Part shown: piece after piece, positions 16,024 to 24,727 of the stretch | Layout of the letters: each line of letters opens with the position of its first letter | Numbering within the stretch: the first letter of the stretch is position 1 | NCBI RefSeq assembly: GCF_021391495.1 | Contig: NZ_CP090063.1 | Span: 5,456,001-5,520,000, forward strand | DNA length: 64,000 bases | From: Amycolatopsis acidiphila | GTDB taxonomy: Bacteria > Actinomycetota > Actinomycetes > Mycobacteriales > Pseudonocardiaceae | Reading direction: 5' to 3' | Made by a program: the position numbers and the translations under genes | The notes under the pieces: model-generated | What the model saw: the letters and a program-made list of their open reading frames with translations, nothing else | Told to the model about the DNA's origin: nothing | Database searches by the model: none

Positions 16024-17022
16024 TCAGGCGCTCATCTTGACGGAGTTGCGCAGCGGGGCGACCCCGTCCACCACGACCTCGACCTCGTCGCCGTCCATCA
16101 GGAACGGACCCGTCAGCCCACCTTCCATCGCGGTTCCGCCGGGAGTCCCGGAGAGGATCATGTCCCCGGCGCCGAGCGGGGCGTACCGCGAGACGTGCGC
16201 GGCGATGGCGCCGAAGGAGTACCGCATGTCCGCGGTGGTGCCGTCCTGCCTCAGCTCCTCGTTCACCCGGCAGCGGATGCCCAGGTCGTCGACGTCCATC
16301 GGCTCGTCGACGACCAGCCAGGGACCGCAGGTGTTGCCGGTCCGGAAGTTCTTCGTCAGCGACCAGGTGAGCGGCCCGTGGTCGATCCGGGCCAGCCCGA
16401 GCGCCTCGTCGCGGATGCTGAAGTCGTTCCACGCGGTATAGCCCCACACGGACACGTGATCGCTTCCCGGCGGGTGCTCGCCCGCCCCGAGCACAATGCC
16501 GACCTCGGCCTCGTAGTCCAGTTTCGCCGTACCCTCAGGCGGCGTCACCGTGGCCCCGGCGCCGGCCACTGTCCCCGGTATGACGAAGAAGCCCCAGGGC
16601 GGTGTGCTGTCGACGGTGCCCGAGACGACCGAGTCGGGCAGGTCCATCGTGCCCGCCATCTTGGCGGTGTGCAACGGGAAGTTGCCCCCCATGGCGAAGA
16701 TCCGCGAAGCCGGATCCGGCAGCGGCGGCTCCAGCGGGACTTCGCCGAGCTCGCGGATGCCCAGCCGGTCGCGGCCCCGGGCCAGATCCTCGTGGGCCAC
16801 CTCCAGGAGTTCGAGCAGCGTGCCCTTGACCGACGACCAGCCGTCGATCAACGGCAGCCAGCTCTGGGCCCGGTCGGTGAGCAGCGACCCGAGCGCCTCG
16901 GCGAGCGCGCCGTGCCCGGGCGCAAGCGCCTCCGCGGCTCCGGCCAGCTCGACCACACCGGGCGACGCGGCCGACTCCACGACGAGGCCGGTGCCCGAAC
17001 CCGCGATACGGACGAGCTTCAC
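16024..17022 (-). CDS. Fumarylacetoacetate hydrolase (FAH)-family protein
   Basis: 332 residues. The C-terminal catalytic domain shows the metal-binding pattern DYEAEVGIV, then GYTAWNDFS and the loop SGTPGGTAM. Members hydrolyse or decarboxylate acylpyruvates and 2-oxo-alkenoates from extradiol ring cleavage. The long N-terminal part of about 105 residues resembles fumarylacetoacetase rather than short hydratase members. The GTG start at 17022 overlaps the stop of the upstream dehydrogenase gene (GTGA). Directly follows the dioxygenase/dehydrogenase pair, consistent with action on the ring-fission product. Confidence 0.9.
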   Translation of the reverse strand: MKLVRIAGSGTGLVVESAASPGVVELAGAAEALAPGHGALAEALGSLLTDRAQSWLPLIDGWSSVKGTLLELLEVAHEDLARGRDRLGIRELGEVPLEPPLPDPASRIFAMGGNFPLHTAKMAGTMDLPDSVVSGTVDSTPPWGFFVIPGTVAGAGATVTPPEGTAKLDYEAEVGIVLGAGEHPPGSDHVSVWGYTAWNDFSIRDEALGLARIDHGPLTWSLTKNFRTGNTCGPWLVVDEPMDVDDLGIRCRVNEELRQDGTTADMRYSFGAIAAHVSRYAPLGAGDMILSGTPGGTAMEGGLTGPFLMDGDEVEVVVDGVAPLRNSVKMSA

Positions 17023-17912
17023 TGCGCGCGCACCAGCCGTTCACCGAGCAGGGCGTCGAACAGCTTGCCGGGATCGGCCTCGCCGAACCCGTCCTCGGCC
17101 AGCTTGCGGTAGTGCTCGTTGGCGATGTGCACCAGATCGAGTGGGGCGTCCAGCTCCTCGCCGTAGGCGATGATCTCTTCGAGATCCTTCAGCGCCATGT
17201 TGACGGTCACGAGACGGCCCTCGAACCGGCCCGCGGCGATGAGCGGCGCGCGGACCTTGAACTGACCCGACATGGCGCCCGGACTGGCCGAGATCAGCTC
17301 GGCGACCTGACCCAGGTCGAGCCCGGCCAGTTTGGCGTAGGCCATCGCCTCGACCGCGGCGGTCACGTGGACCATGCCGAGGAACTGCGCGACCAGCTTC
17401 ATCTTGGTTCCGGTGCCGAAATCCCCGACATAGGTGTAGTTCGGCGACATCGCCTTGAACACATCGGCGAACCGGTCGTGCACACCCTGGTCGCCGCTCG
17501 CGTAGATGACCGCCATCCTCGCCTCGACCATCGCCGGCGTCCCGCTGACCGGAGCATCGAACAGCTCGGCCCCGCGAGCGGTGAACTCCGCGCGGATCCG
17601 GGCCTTGTCCGTCAGGGAGAAGGTGCTCGCCTCGATGAGCGGCGGCACCTGTCCCGCGGACAGCACCCCGCCCGGCCCGGTGGTGACCTCCTCCAGCGAC
17701 GCCACCGACGGCAGGCAGGACACGACGACGTCCGCCGCCTCCGCGACCGCACGAGCGGTGCCGTCTCCCGGAATCGTGGCGCCACGCGCGACGATCTCCT
17801 CCGCCCTGCCGCGGTTGGTGCACACCACCGGGAAGCCGGCGTCGGCCAGCGCCGCCGCCAGGGGGAAGCCGAGGCGGCCCACACCGATGAAACCGACCGT
17901 GGTCTTACTCAT
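17019..17912 (-). CDS. 3-hydroxyisobutyrate dehydrogenase-family NAD(P)-dependent oxidoreductase
   Basis: 297 residues. N-terminal Rossmann motif GFIGVGRLGFPLA, substrate-binding DAPVSGTPAMVEARM, and catalytic lysine in GTGTKMKLVAQFL define the beta-hydroxyacid dehydrogenase family. Oxidises a beta-hydroxyacid or reduces a semialdehyde. Located between the extradiol dioxygenase and FAH-family genes, so it may act on a short-chain intermediate after ring cleavage. Coupled to the downstream gene by a 4-base overlap. Confidence 0.9.
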   Translation of the reverse strand: MSKTTVGFIGVGRLGFPLAAALADAGFPVVCTNRGRAEEIVARGATIPGDGTARAVAEAADVVVSCLPSVASLEEVTTGPGGVLSAGQVPPLIEASTFSLTDKARIRAEFTARGAELFDAPVSGTPAMVEARMAVIYASGDQGVHDRFADVFKAMSPNYTYVGDFGTGTKMKLVAQFLGMVHVTAAVEAMAYAKLAGLDLGQVAELISASPGAMSGQFKVRAPLIAAGRFEGRLVTVNMALKDLEEIIAYGEELDAPLDLVHIANEHYRKLAEDGFGEADPGKLFDALLGERLVRAQ

Positions 17913-17943
17913 GACTCGAACTCCTGTCCACAGTGGATGGTGA

Positions 17944-18918
17944 TCAGCTCTGGGCGGCCTTGGTGCCGAACGTCTCGTCCAAGTCGGTGCCGAGCAGCGC
18001 GTCGGCGGGCGGCGGACCCATCAGCTCGGCGGGCGGCTGTCCGGAGTTCCACTCGTCGACCACGTGCGGGTCGGCGACTGTCCAGGTACGCGGCACGTAG
18101 GTCGGATCGTGCAGGATGATCTCCTCCTCCACCGAGTACTCGAACCAGTACCCCTCCGCGTCCCGGAAGTACAGCGCGATGTTGTGGCCCGGTCCGTGCC
18201 GCAGTGGTCCCCACTCGATCTTGACCCCGTTGGCTTGCAACGCCTCCGCCGTCTCGTAGAACTGGTCGACGTTCTTGAGGCTGAACTGGATGTGGTGCAG
18301 TGCGGGTCCGGGTGTCCGAACGAGCACGATGTCGTGGTAGAGGTACCGGCCGGGTGATCGCATGAAGGACATGATCTGCGCGCCGTCCGGGCCGAGGATC
18401 CGGCTCGAGTGCAGCTGACCCAGCACGTCGGTCATGAACTTCTCTTCGGCGTCGAAGTCGGCGGTGCCGACGCCGACGTGGTCGGGAACCACCGGCTTCG
18501 CGCCACCCGACTTCGGGGCCTCGACGAGATGCGCGACCGGGATCGCGGTGTGCACGCCCGTCGTGAACTCGATGAGATGACCACCTGGGGTGGAAAACCG
18601 CAGCGCCGGCTTGGCCTCCCATTCGTGGTCGAGGTGGCGGGACACCTCGACCCCGGCGCGCTCCAGCCGTGCCCCGGCCTGGTCGAGTACCTGGTCGTCA
18701 CCGACGAGGTAACTCACGTGATGCAGACCGTGGGCGTCGCCCGGCTTGTACACCAGGGAATACCGGTCCACACCGTGCGCGCTCAGGTAGTGCGTGCCGT
18801 CCGGGGCCGCATGCTGGATGGTGAAGCCGAGCCGTTCGGCCGCGTACTTCGCCGCCGCCTCGGGATCCTTCGCGTTGAGCGCGATGTAGTTCACTCGTTC
18901 GATGCCGATTGGGGACAC
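17944..18918 (-). CDS. Type I extradiol ring-cleavage dioxygenase (BphC-like, two VOC modules)
   Basis: 324 residues with two VOC modules, the catalytic one at about 143-270. Iron ligands His147 (PDHVGVG), His209 (ALHHIQF) and Glu260 (GYWFEYS) fall almost exactly where His146, His210 and Glu260 lie in the 2,3-dihydroxybiphenyl dioxygenase BphC. It cleaves a catechol next to its hydroxyls using Fe(II) and O2. The long C-terminal tail of about 55 residues beyond the module is unusual. GTG start at 18918 has a strong GAGGAGGT site. It heads a transcription unit with a candidate operator 33 bases upstream. Confidence 0.92.
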   Translation of the reverse strand: MSPIGIERVNYIALNAKDPEAAAKYAAERLGFTIQHAAPDGTHYLSAHGVDRYSLVYKPGDAHGLHHVSYLVGDDQVLDQAGARLERAGVEVSRHLDHEWEAKPALRFSTPGGHLIEFTTGVHTAIPVAHLVEAPKSGGAKPVVPDHVGVGTADFDAEEKFMTDVLGQLHSSRILGPDGAQIMSFMRSPGRYLYHDIVLVRTPGPALHHIQFSLKNVDQFYETAEALQANGVKIEWGPLRHGPGHNIALYFRDAEGYWFEYSVEEEIILHDPTYVPRTWTVADPHVVDEWNSGQPPAELMGPPPADALLGTDLDETFGTKAAQS

Positions 18919-18950
18919 CGTTGACCTCCTCGGGCGACCGCTGGATTGCG

Positions 18951-18988
18951 TTTCAACGTTTACGTTAAACTATTTACGCTCTAGTCCG
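18951..18988. promoter_or_regulatory. Candidate operator upstream of the extradiol dioxygenase
   Basis: Contains the inverted repeat AACGT-TT-ACGTT (18955-18966) and a second TTTACG at 18973. The 38-base block matches 26 of 38 bases, without gaps, to 23003-23040, and its right end (18972-18987) matches 1566-1581 at 15 of 16 positions. It also covers the last codons of the gene ending at 18970. Probably the binding site of a locus regulator; the TetR gene at 27512-28321 is the obvious candidate. Confidence 0.5.
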
Positions 18989-19503
18989 CAAGGGAAGGAT
19001 GGACAGGATTCCCGCAGGGCCGCCATCCTTTCCCAGAAGCTCGCCGGGCCAACCCGGGGATCGTGTCTGCGGCCCCAGAAGTAGGCGTAGAGGGCGTCGT
19101 AGACGACCGTCGAGGCAGCGACGTTCCGGTGGTCACCTGGCGCCACCACCATGACCCCCTCCGACAGGGCGAGCAGGGCGACACCGAGCCCGACCGTCTC
19201 CGCCGAGGCTCCCGCCTGGTCCTCCCCGAACAGGTGCCGGATACCGGCCCTGACCACGCCCGCGATATCGGCGACGACAGGGTCGTCGATGCGGTAGTGC
19301 GCCATCAGTTTGTCGAAGGTGGACCCGTTCTCGTCGTGCATTCCGAGCTCCGCCCCGGGCAGCGCGAACGGGATCGCGTCGTCCGGCCAAGGCCGTTCCG
19401 GATCGATGAAGAGGAACTCCGCCTCCGGGTCGATGAACCGCCGGATGAGCCACGGTGACGCGACCCGGTCAAGATGCACGTTCTCGCGCGTGACCCACCG
19501 CAT
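18970..19503 (-). CDS. ChrB-like (chromate-resistance C-terminal domain) protein
   Basis: 177 residues from the ATG at 19503, which overlaps the upstream stop by one base (TGATG). The pattern WVTRENVHLDRVASPWLIRR followed by a FIDP element and HDENGSTFD is that of the stand-alone ChrB C-terminal domain (Chrome_Resist family). The regulatory N-terminal half of ChrB is absent. In this aromatic operon, with no chromate transporter gene in view, chromate detoxification is unlikely; members are often found as unexplained companions of catabolic genes. Function here is unknown. Confidence 0.8.
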   Translation of the reverse strand: MRWVTRENVHLDRVASPWLIRRFIDPEAEFLFIDPERPWPDDAIPFALPGAELGMHDENGSTFDKLMAHYRIDDPVVADIAGVVRAGIRHLFGEDQAGASAETVGLGVALLALSEGVMVVAPGDHRNVAASTVVYDALYAYFWGRRHDPRVGPASFWERMAALRESCPSFPCGLERK

Positions 19504-21191
19504 CAGATCCTCGACCCCGCCCGCTCGGCGTCGAGGATCTCCCTGATCTCCTGCCGCAGGACGGCTTTGTTGACCTTGTGAATGTTGGTCAGCGGCAGCT
19601 GTGTGCGGTGCTCGACCCGTTCGGGCCACTTGAACTTCGCCACCCCCTGCTCGTCGAAGTACCGCTTGGTCTCCGCCAGGCCGGGCAGTGTCATGCCCTC
19701 ACGGGCGACCAGGAACGCGCAGCTGCGCTCCCCCAGCCGCTCGTCCGGCATCGCCACGACCGCCGCGCGCTCCACCGCGGGATGGCGGAGCAGCACCAGT
19801 TCCACCTCTTCGGCGTTGATCTTCTCACCGCCCCGGTTGATCAGATCCTTGATCCTGTCTTCGAGCCGGTAGTACGACCTGCCCTCGTGCCGCACCTCGC
19901 AGACGATGTCGCCGGTCCGGTACAGCCCGTCCGACGTGAACGCCTCGGCGTTGCGTTCCGGCGCCCGGAAGTAGCCCCGGATCGTGTAAGGGCCGCGTAC
20001 GCACAACTCACCCCGCTCGCCGGGCGGGACCGGCTCCTCCGAGCCGGACTCGAGCACCCGTACCTCGTCGTACTCGGTGATCGGTGTGCCCTGTGTGGTG
20101 TGGGCCAGCTCCGGCGGAGCGCCGGCCGGCGCGATCATGCACAGACCCTCGCCCATCCCGAACATGCCGACGACCCGGCATGAATCCGACTCGTACTCCT
20201 CGATCACCGAGTCGGGGATCGCGCGGTCCGCCCACGCTATGACACGCAATGAGCGCAGTAGCTCCCGTAGCTCGGGATCCGACTCGACCAACCGCACGAT
20301 CGGACGCGTCAGGAGCATATGCGTGATCGGCTGAGACCGGGCGATGGACTTGAACTGGGCGGCGTCAGGCAAGCACGTCGCGAAGCAGCCGCCGACGGAG
20401 TGGGCCGCGTGCAGGGCGCACACGATTCCGGCATTGTGCACGACCGGCAGGAGATGGGCGGTACAGCTGTCCGCACCGATCTCCATCGCGTCGGCCCAGG
20501 CGCGCGAGTTGTACCAGTACTCGGTGTGCAGCCGTGGAATCAGCTTGGGAACGCTGGTGGTCCCGCCGGACAGTTGCAGGACCCCGATGTCCTCGGCCGA
20601 GAGCCCGGCCTGGATCTCGTCCACGATCACGCGCGCGCTGGCGTCGTCAACTTCACTGTCCACGAGGGATTCCATGGTGGTCTCCCCCGCGTCCGGCGCT
20701 GGGCATCCGAGCGTGACCAGCAGTCGCATCGAGGGCACCTCGAGCTGCACCTCCGCGGCCAGCTTCCGCAGGTCATGGCCGGGGAACGCGGGCTCGATCA
20801 CGTGCGCCACCGGCTCGCACTGCCGCGCGATGGACACGATCTCGTGTCTGCGGTGCAGTGCCAGCGTCGCCACCGGCACCGCGCCGGCTTTCATCAGCCC
20901 GTACCACACCAGCACGGTGGCCGTCTGGTTCGTGAGCTGCAGCAGCACGCGGTCGCCCGGTCGTACGCCCAGGTTGCGCAGCCCCACCGCGATCCGGTCG
21001 GCCTGCCGGTCCAGTTCGGCGTACGTCAGCACGCCCTCGGGACCGGTTACAGCGGGCCGGCCGGGAAACCGGTCGGCCACCGCACGGAACTCCTGTGCGA
21101 TCGTCCGGCCGCGCCACAGCCCGGCCGCCCGGTAGCGGTCGGCGAGCTCCTGGGGGTACCTGACGATGTCACCGTCCGTCTGCTGCATCAT
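19503..21191 (-). CDS. Aryl-acid AMP/CoA ligase (EntE/DhbE- and SdgA-like)
   Basis: 562 residues from the ATGATG at 21191/21188, overlapping the upstream stop. Adenylation domain with P-loop-like LSGGTTSVPKLIPR, A5-like MFGMGEGL, A7-like YRTGDIV, and A10 lysine region NIHKVNKAVLR. The motif LIPRLHTEYWYNSRAWAD is close to that of 2,3-dihydroxybenzoate-AMP ligases and salicylyl-CoA ligase SdgA. Activates a hydroxylated aromatic acid to its CoA ester as the entry step of the pathway, which the salicylyl-CoA-hydroxylase-like enzyme would then oxidise. Substrate is inferred, not shown. Confidence 0.9.
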   Translation of the reverse strand: MMQQTDGDIVRYPQELADRYRAAGLWRGRTIAQEFRAVADRFPGRPAVTGPEGVLTYAELDRQADRIAVGLRNLGVRPGDRVLLQLTNQTATVLVWYGLMKAGAVPVATLALHRRHEIVSIARQCEPVAHVIEPAFPGHDLRKLAAEVQLEVPSMRLLVTLGCPAPDAGETTMESLVDSEVDDASARVIVDEIQAGLSAEDIGVLQLSGGTTSVPKLIPRLHTEYWYNSRAWADAMEIGADSCTAHLLPVVHNAGIVCALHAAHSVGGCFATCLPDAAQFKSIARSQPITHMLLTRPIVRLVESDPELRELLRSLRVIAWADRAIPDSVIEEYESDSCRVVGMFGMGEGLCMIAPAGAPPELAHTTQGTPITEYDEVRVLESGSEEPVPPGERGELCVRGPYTIRGYFRAPERNAEAFTSDGLYRTGDIVCEVRHEGRSYYRLEDRIKDLINRGGEKINAEEVELVLLRHPAVERAAVVAMPDERLGERSCAFLVAREGMTLPGLAETKRYFDEQGVAKFKWPERVEHRTQLPLTNIHKVNKAVLRQEIREILDAERAGSRI

Positions 21192-22474
21192 TTCGCACGC
21201 TCCTGCGACCACGTGACGATCTCGCCGACCGCGGGTGCGATCCCCGATTCCCCGCCCTTGTCCAGCGGCCTGCCGAAGTGGTCCGCCCGGATCGCCACCC
21301 GGCGCACGTCGGCCGCCGCGAGCGTTTTCAGCGCGGCCTCGATGTCACCGGGAAACACCGAGCAGTCGCCGGTGAACTCGATGAGCAGGGTGGGGACGGT
21401 GACCCCGGCGAGCGCTCGTTCCAGGGAAGCGTTCGAGGACAGGCCCGACCAGGTGGACAACCAGGCTTCGGGGGTGGTCAGGCGCCCGAACCCGTTGACG
21501 CCGAAGTTGGAGACGGCCGGCCGGGCGCTGATCACCGAGCCGTACGGTCGCTCCGACGGGTCGAGGCCCAGGTCCATGCACCGCAGGTCCGCGTCGGTCC
21601 GGTAGGTCGTGATCACCGGGGTCAGGATGCTGCGCCGCCGCTCGGTCTCGGTCGCGGTGCCGCTCTTGACCTTCTTCCGGACCGCCAGCTGGTCCGCGAT
21701 CAGCTCGTGGGCGCGGGAGTCGATCCGGGCGACCCGGTCACGCTGGGCCTGCCGGTATCGCGCGACGAACTCGGGCGAGTAGTGCGATCCCTCCGGCGGG
21801 TCCCCGAAGCCGTTGTCCCGGGCGAACGGATCCAGTTCCGGGATGAGCGAGAACGGGTCGTTCTCGTCGGCGACCGACGGGTCGATCGCGGCGAGCAACA
21901 GCCTGCCCTGCCCAGGATGCGGAGCCACGAGGACCAGTCCGTCGGGCTCCGGCATGGGCGCTTCCGGCAGCTTCGTCGGCGCACCCCCGGGGGTACGCGC
22001 GATCCGCCGCGCTGGTTCTGTCAACGCCTGCTCGGTGTAGAACGAATAGAGGCCACTCCCACCAGAGTGTCCGATGAGGATGATCTGGCCGAATCCGGCG
22101 TCCCGCAACGACTCGACGCCTGCCGCCACATCGAGTAATGCACTCTCGTGCACCAACTGCATGTCGTTGCCGACACTGCGGCCGACCTGCGCCCAGACCG
22201 CGTGGCCGGCCGCCAGCAAACCGGGAACGAAGGGATGCTGCCGCAGGTCCTGGCGCGGATGCATGAGACAGAACACGGTCTCGGTAGCCCGGCGCGGCCG
22301 GTACAGCGTGCCTCGGGTGACCTCCCCGTCGGCCGTGATCAACGTGCGTTGACTGATCGTGACGTCCTCGGGCAGCTGGCTGGGCCACCAGTCCACCGCC
22401 AGTGCCGCTCGCCCCCTCCCGGACGGTGTCCGGACCACATCCGGCGCGGGTACCGGAACGCGGGTATCAACCAT
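21188..22474 (-). CDS. Alpha/beta-hydrolase
   Basis: 428 residues with the nucleophile elbow GHSGGS (Ser137) and a C-terminal ADHFGRPL holding the likely catalytic histidine. A long inserted cap (about 165-330) separates the two halves. No signal peptide. It sits between the thioesterase and ligase genes, overlapping the latter by 4 bases. It could free the aromatic acid from an ester or act on a ring-fission product; the sequence does not decide. Confidence 0.85.
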   Translation of the reverse strand: MVDTRVPVPAPDVVRTPSGRGRAALAVDWWPSQLPEDVTISQRTLITADGEVTRGTLYRPRRATETVFCLMHPRQDLRQHPFVPGLLAAGHAVWAQVGRSVGNDMQLVHESALLDVAAGVESLRDAGFGQIILIGHSGGSGLYSFYTEQALTEPARRIARTPGGAPTKLPEAPMPEPDGLVLVAPHPGQGRLLLAAIDPSVADENDPFSLIPELDPFARDNGFGDPPEGSHYSPEFVARYRQAQRDRVARIDSRAHELIADQLAVRKKVKSGTATETERRRSILTPVITTYRTDADLRCMDLGLDPSERPYGSVISARPAVSNFGVNGFGRLTTPEAWLSTWSGLSSNASLERALAGVTVPTLLIEFTGDCSVFPGDIEAALKTLAAADVRRVAIRADHFGRPLDKGGESGIAPAVGEIVTWSQERAK

Positions 22475-22518
22475 GAGGAGCCTTTCTGACTCGGAGCTTG
22501 ATCAACAGTGCTGCGGGC

Positions 22519-22962
22519 TCACCCGGCTGCTGCGACGAGCGCATCGAGCAGCGGACCTGCCAGCGGCACCGCCTCGGCTCCGTCCGGTCCGAACCGGACG
22601 TGCACCTTGGTGAGGCGGACCTCGACCGCCGTAGCAGGACCGGAGCCCAGCCCGAACCCGCAGTGGAAGGTCAGCGACCGCTCGGTGCGCCGGATGAGCG
22701 ACAACGTCGCGTTCACCTCGTCGTCCAGCCGCAGCGGGGAGTGGTAGGTCATCTCGGCATGCACCACGGGGTCGCCGAACCCGCTGTCGAGCGACTTCGA
22801 CAGGGGACACCCCACGTCCGCCAGCCAGGTGGTCAGCAAGCGCTCCGCCCAACGGGCAGGAGCACCGAAATAGATCAGCCGGGCCGCGTCGGTGTCGCAC
22901 ATGGTGACCCTGAACCGATCGCGCACCACCACGATCGGGGTGGACGCATCGCCGGACGTCAT
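22519..22962 (-). CDS. Hotdog-fold acyl/aryl-CoA thioesterase (4-hydroxybenzoyl-CoA thioesterase family)
   Basis: 147 residues. The N-terminal MCDTDAARLIYFGAPARWAE has the catalytic aspartate and tyrosine spacing of the 4HBT/YbgC family (D-x-D-x5-Y-x3). Releases CoA from an aromatic or short acyl-CoA, here probably after ring hydroxylation at the CoA-ester level. It is the first gene of the long minus-strand run and diverges from doxX across a 97-base region with a candidate operator. Confidence 0.88.
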   Translation of the reverse strand: MTSGDASTPIVVVRDRFRVTMCDTDAARLIYFGAPARWAERLLTTWLADVGCPLSKSLDSGFGDPVVHAEMTYHSPLRLDDEVNATLSLIRRTERSLTFHCGFGLGSGPATAVEVRLTKVHVRFGPDGAEAVPLAGPLLDALVAAAG

Positions 22963-23002
22963 ACCGCCTCCTCACCGAGCCGAGCCAGGCCATCGTCACA
23001 CG

Positions 23003-23040
23003 TCTCTACGTAAACGTCAATAATTCTTCGCTCTGGTCCG
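23003..23040. promoter_or_regulatory. Candidate operator in the thioesterase/doxX divergent promoter
   Basis: Aligns without gaps to 18951-18988 (26 of 38 identical), including TACGTAAACGT (23007-23017) and CGCTCTGGTCCG at the right end. It sits 20 bases before the doxX ATG and 41 bases before the divergent thioesterase start, a typical repressor position for both. Confidence 0.5.
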
Positions 23041-23059
23041 TTTCGGTTAGAGTTCCGCC

Positions 23060-23416
23060 ATGCACACCTTCATTCACGTACTTTCCCTTGTACTGGCAGC
23101 GGTTTTCCTTGTCTCCGGACTCGTCAAGCTCATCGGGGTCGAAGCGATCGAAGTGGCCGCTGAGGCGATCGGCGTGCCACGTCGCCTGCACAAGACGGCG
23201 GGAGTGCTCGAGATCGCGGCCGCGGCCGCGCTTGTCGCCGACCTGTGGTGGCCACCGCTGGGTATCGCGGCAGCGATCGGTCTGACGATCATGATGGTGC
23301 TCGCGACCAGCTATCACCTGCGCGGCAAGGACAAGCCGGCGAATACCGCCGTGCCCGCACTACTGGGCCTGTTCACGCTGACCATGACCATACTATCGCT
23401 AACGACAAACATTTGA
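23060..23416 (+). CDS. DoxX-family small membrane protein
   Basis: 118 residues with four hydrophobic helices. The first is FIHVLSLVLAAVFLVSGLVKL; the third starts at AAAIGLTIMMVLA. This is the usual DoxX/DoxD-like size and topology. Such proteins are frequent in redox and catabolic loci, but their biochemical role is not settled. It heads a plus-strand unit followed by the flavin monooxygenase and SnoaL-like genes. Confidence 0.85.
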   Translation: MHTFIHVLSLVLAAVFLVSGLVKLIGVEAIEVAAEAIGVPRRLHKTAGVLEIAAAAALVADLWWPPLGIAAAIGLTIMMVLATSYHLRGKDKPANTAVPALLGLFTLTMTILSLTTNI

Positions 23417-23501
23417 CACAAGAGTTGAAGTGCGGATACCGTCTCCCGCAAGCTTGCGGGAACCGTCCCGCCTTCGCGTAGCCGACAAAGGGGTCAACAA
23501 C

Positions 23502-24686
23502 ATGGCAGAGACAGTGGCCGTGACCGCGCCCGCCAGCGAGAGCTCACTGGTCGAGGCAGCCGCGGCAGTGGCGCCGGAAGTGCGTGCGCTGGCCGCCGAA
23601 GCGCAGCGTCTCGGACGCCTTCCGGATGAGACGATCCGCCTCCTGGACGAAGCCGGGCTCCACAAGGTGCTGGCGCCGCGGTCCCGCGGGGGCCATCAGG
23701 CATCGATCGAGACCTTCAACGGGGTCATGGAAGAGCTCGGGAAGGCCTGCGGATCGACGGCCTGGGTCGCGAGCATCTACAACGGCAACATGTACATGCT
23801 GACCGCGTTTTCCGAGGCAGCCAACGACGAGGTTTACGCCAACGAGTACCCGAAGCTCGCGCAGTCGTTCACGCCGAACGGCCAGGCGATTCCGGCCGAC
23901 GGCGGCTACCGCCTGTCCGGAACGTGGCGGTTCTGCTCCGGCCAGCACCACGCCCAATGGGCGATCTTCTTGTCCTTGATCCTCGACGGGGACAAGGCGC
24001 CGGAGCCGGCGATGTTCCTCGTGCCCAAGCAGGACTGCACCGTCGCCGACGACTGGCAGGTCTCCGGCCTCACCGGCACCGGCTCGAACACGATCAGCGT
24101 CAACGACAAGTTCGTGCCCGCGCACCGGGTGGTCCGGCCGGCGGCTCCCGAGCTCGGCCAGCCCCCGTCAGCCGACTTCGCCGACCCGTTCTTCCAGATC
24201 CCGACGATTCCCCTGTTCATCGCGGGCAGTGTCGGCGCACCCCTCGGGCTCGCCGGCGAGGCGCTGAGCCTGTTCCGGGAGCGGATCCACAAGCGAGGTA
24301 TCACCTACACCAGCTACACGCGCGCGGCCGACGCTCCCATCACGCATTTCCAGCTCAGCGAAGCCTGCATGAAGTTCGACGAGGCGCGCTTCCACGCCCA
24401 GCGCGCGGCGCAGACGGCTATGAAGCTGACCGACGGACCGCTCGACCTGGAGGAGCGGGTCCGGATCCGGGGTGATCTCGCGTGGACGGTGAACCTCTGC
24501 CGCGAGGTCGTCGACATCGCGCAGCGGGCGTCCGGTGCCAGCGCGATCCACCTGAAGGATCCGTTGCAGCGCATCGTCCGGGACATCCAGGCCCTGTCGG
24601 TGCACGCCTTCCTGGTGCACTCGACGAGCGCCGAGCTGTACGGCCGCGTACTGGCCGGGCTCGAGCCTGGCACCGACCTGCTCTGA
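23502..24686 (+). CDS. Flavin-dependent monooxygenase, acyl-CoA dehydrogenase fold (HsaA/group D-like)
   Basis: 394 residues from the ATG at 23502, 8 bases after AAAGGGG; the frame extends to 23430 but the upstream part looks non-coding. Acyl-CoA-dehydrogenase fold: LGKACGSTAWVASIYNGNMY near 80-100, then GTWRFCSGQHHAQW. The segment GSWxxxSG/H typical of HsaA- and HpaB-type oxygenases replaces the dehydrogenase catalytic base context. These two-component enzymes use free reduced FMN/FAD to ortho-hydroxylate phenols, preparing a catechol for the extradiol dioxygenase. The FMN reductase at 7438-8049 is a possible partner. Confidence 0.85.
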   Translation: MAETVAVTAPASESSLVEAAAAVAPEVRALAAEAQRLGRLPDETIRLLDEAGLHKVLAPRSRGGHQASIETFNGVMEELGKACGSTAWVASIYNGNMYMLTAFSEAANDEVYANEYPKLAQSFTPNGQAIPADGGYRLSGTWRFCSGQHHAQWAIFLSLILDGDKAPEPAMFLVPKQDCTVADDWQVSGLTGTGSNTISVNDKFVPAHRVVRPAAPELGQPPSADFADPFFQIPTIPLFIAGSVGAPLGLAGEALSLFRERIHKRGITYTSYTRAADAPITHFQLSEACMKFDEARFHAQRAAQTAMKLTDGPLDLEERVRIRGDLAWTVNLCREVVDIAQRASGASAIHLKDPLQRIVRDIQALSVHAFLVHSTSAELYGRVLAGLEPGTDLL

Positions 24687-24727
24687 GTAGCAAAAGGACA
24701 GTCAGCCGCAACAGACAGGAGCGAGTG

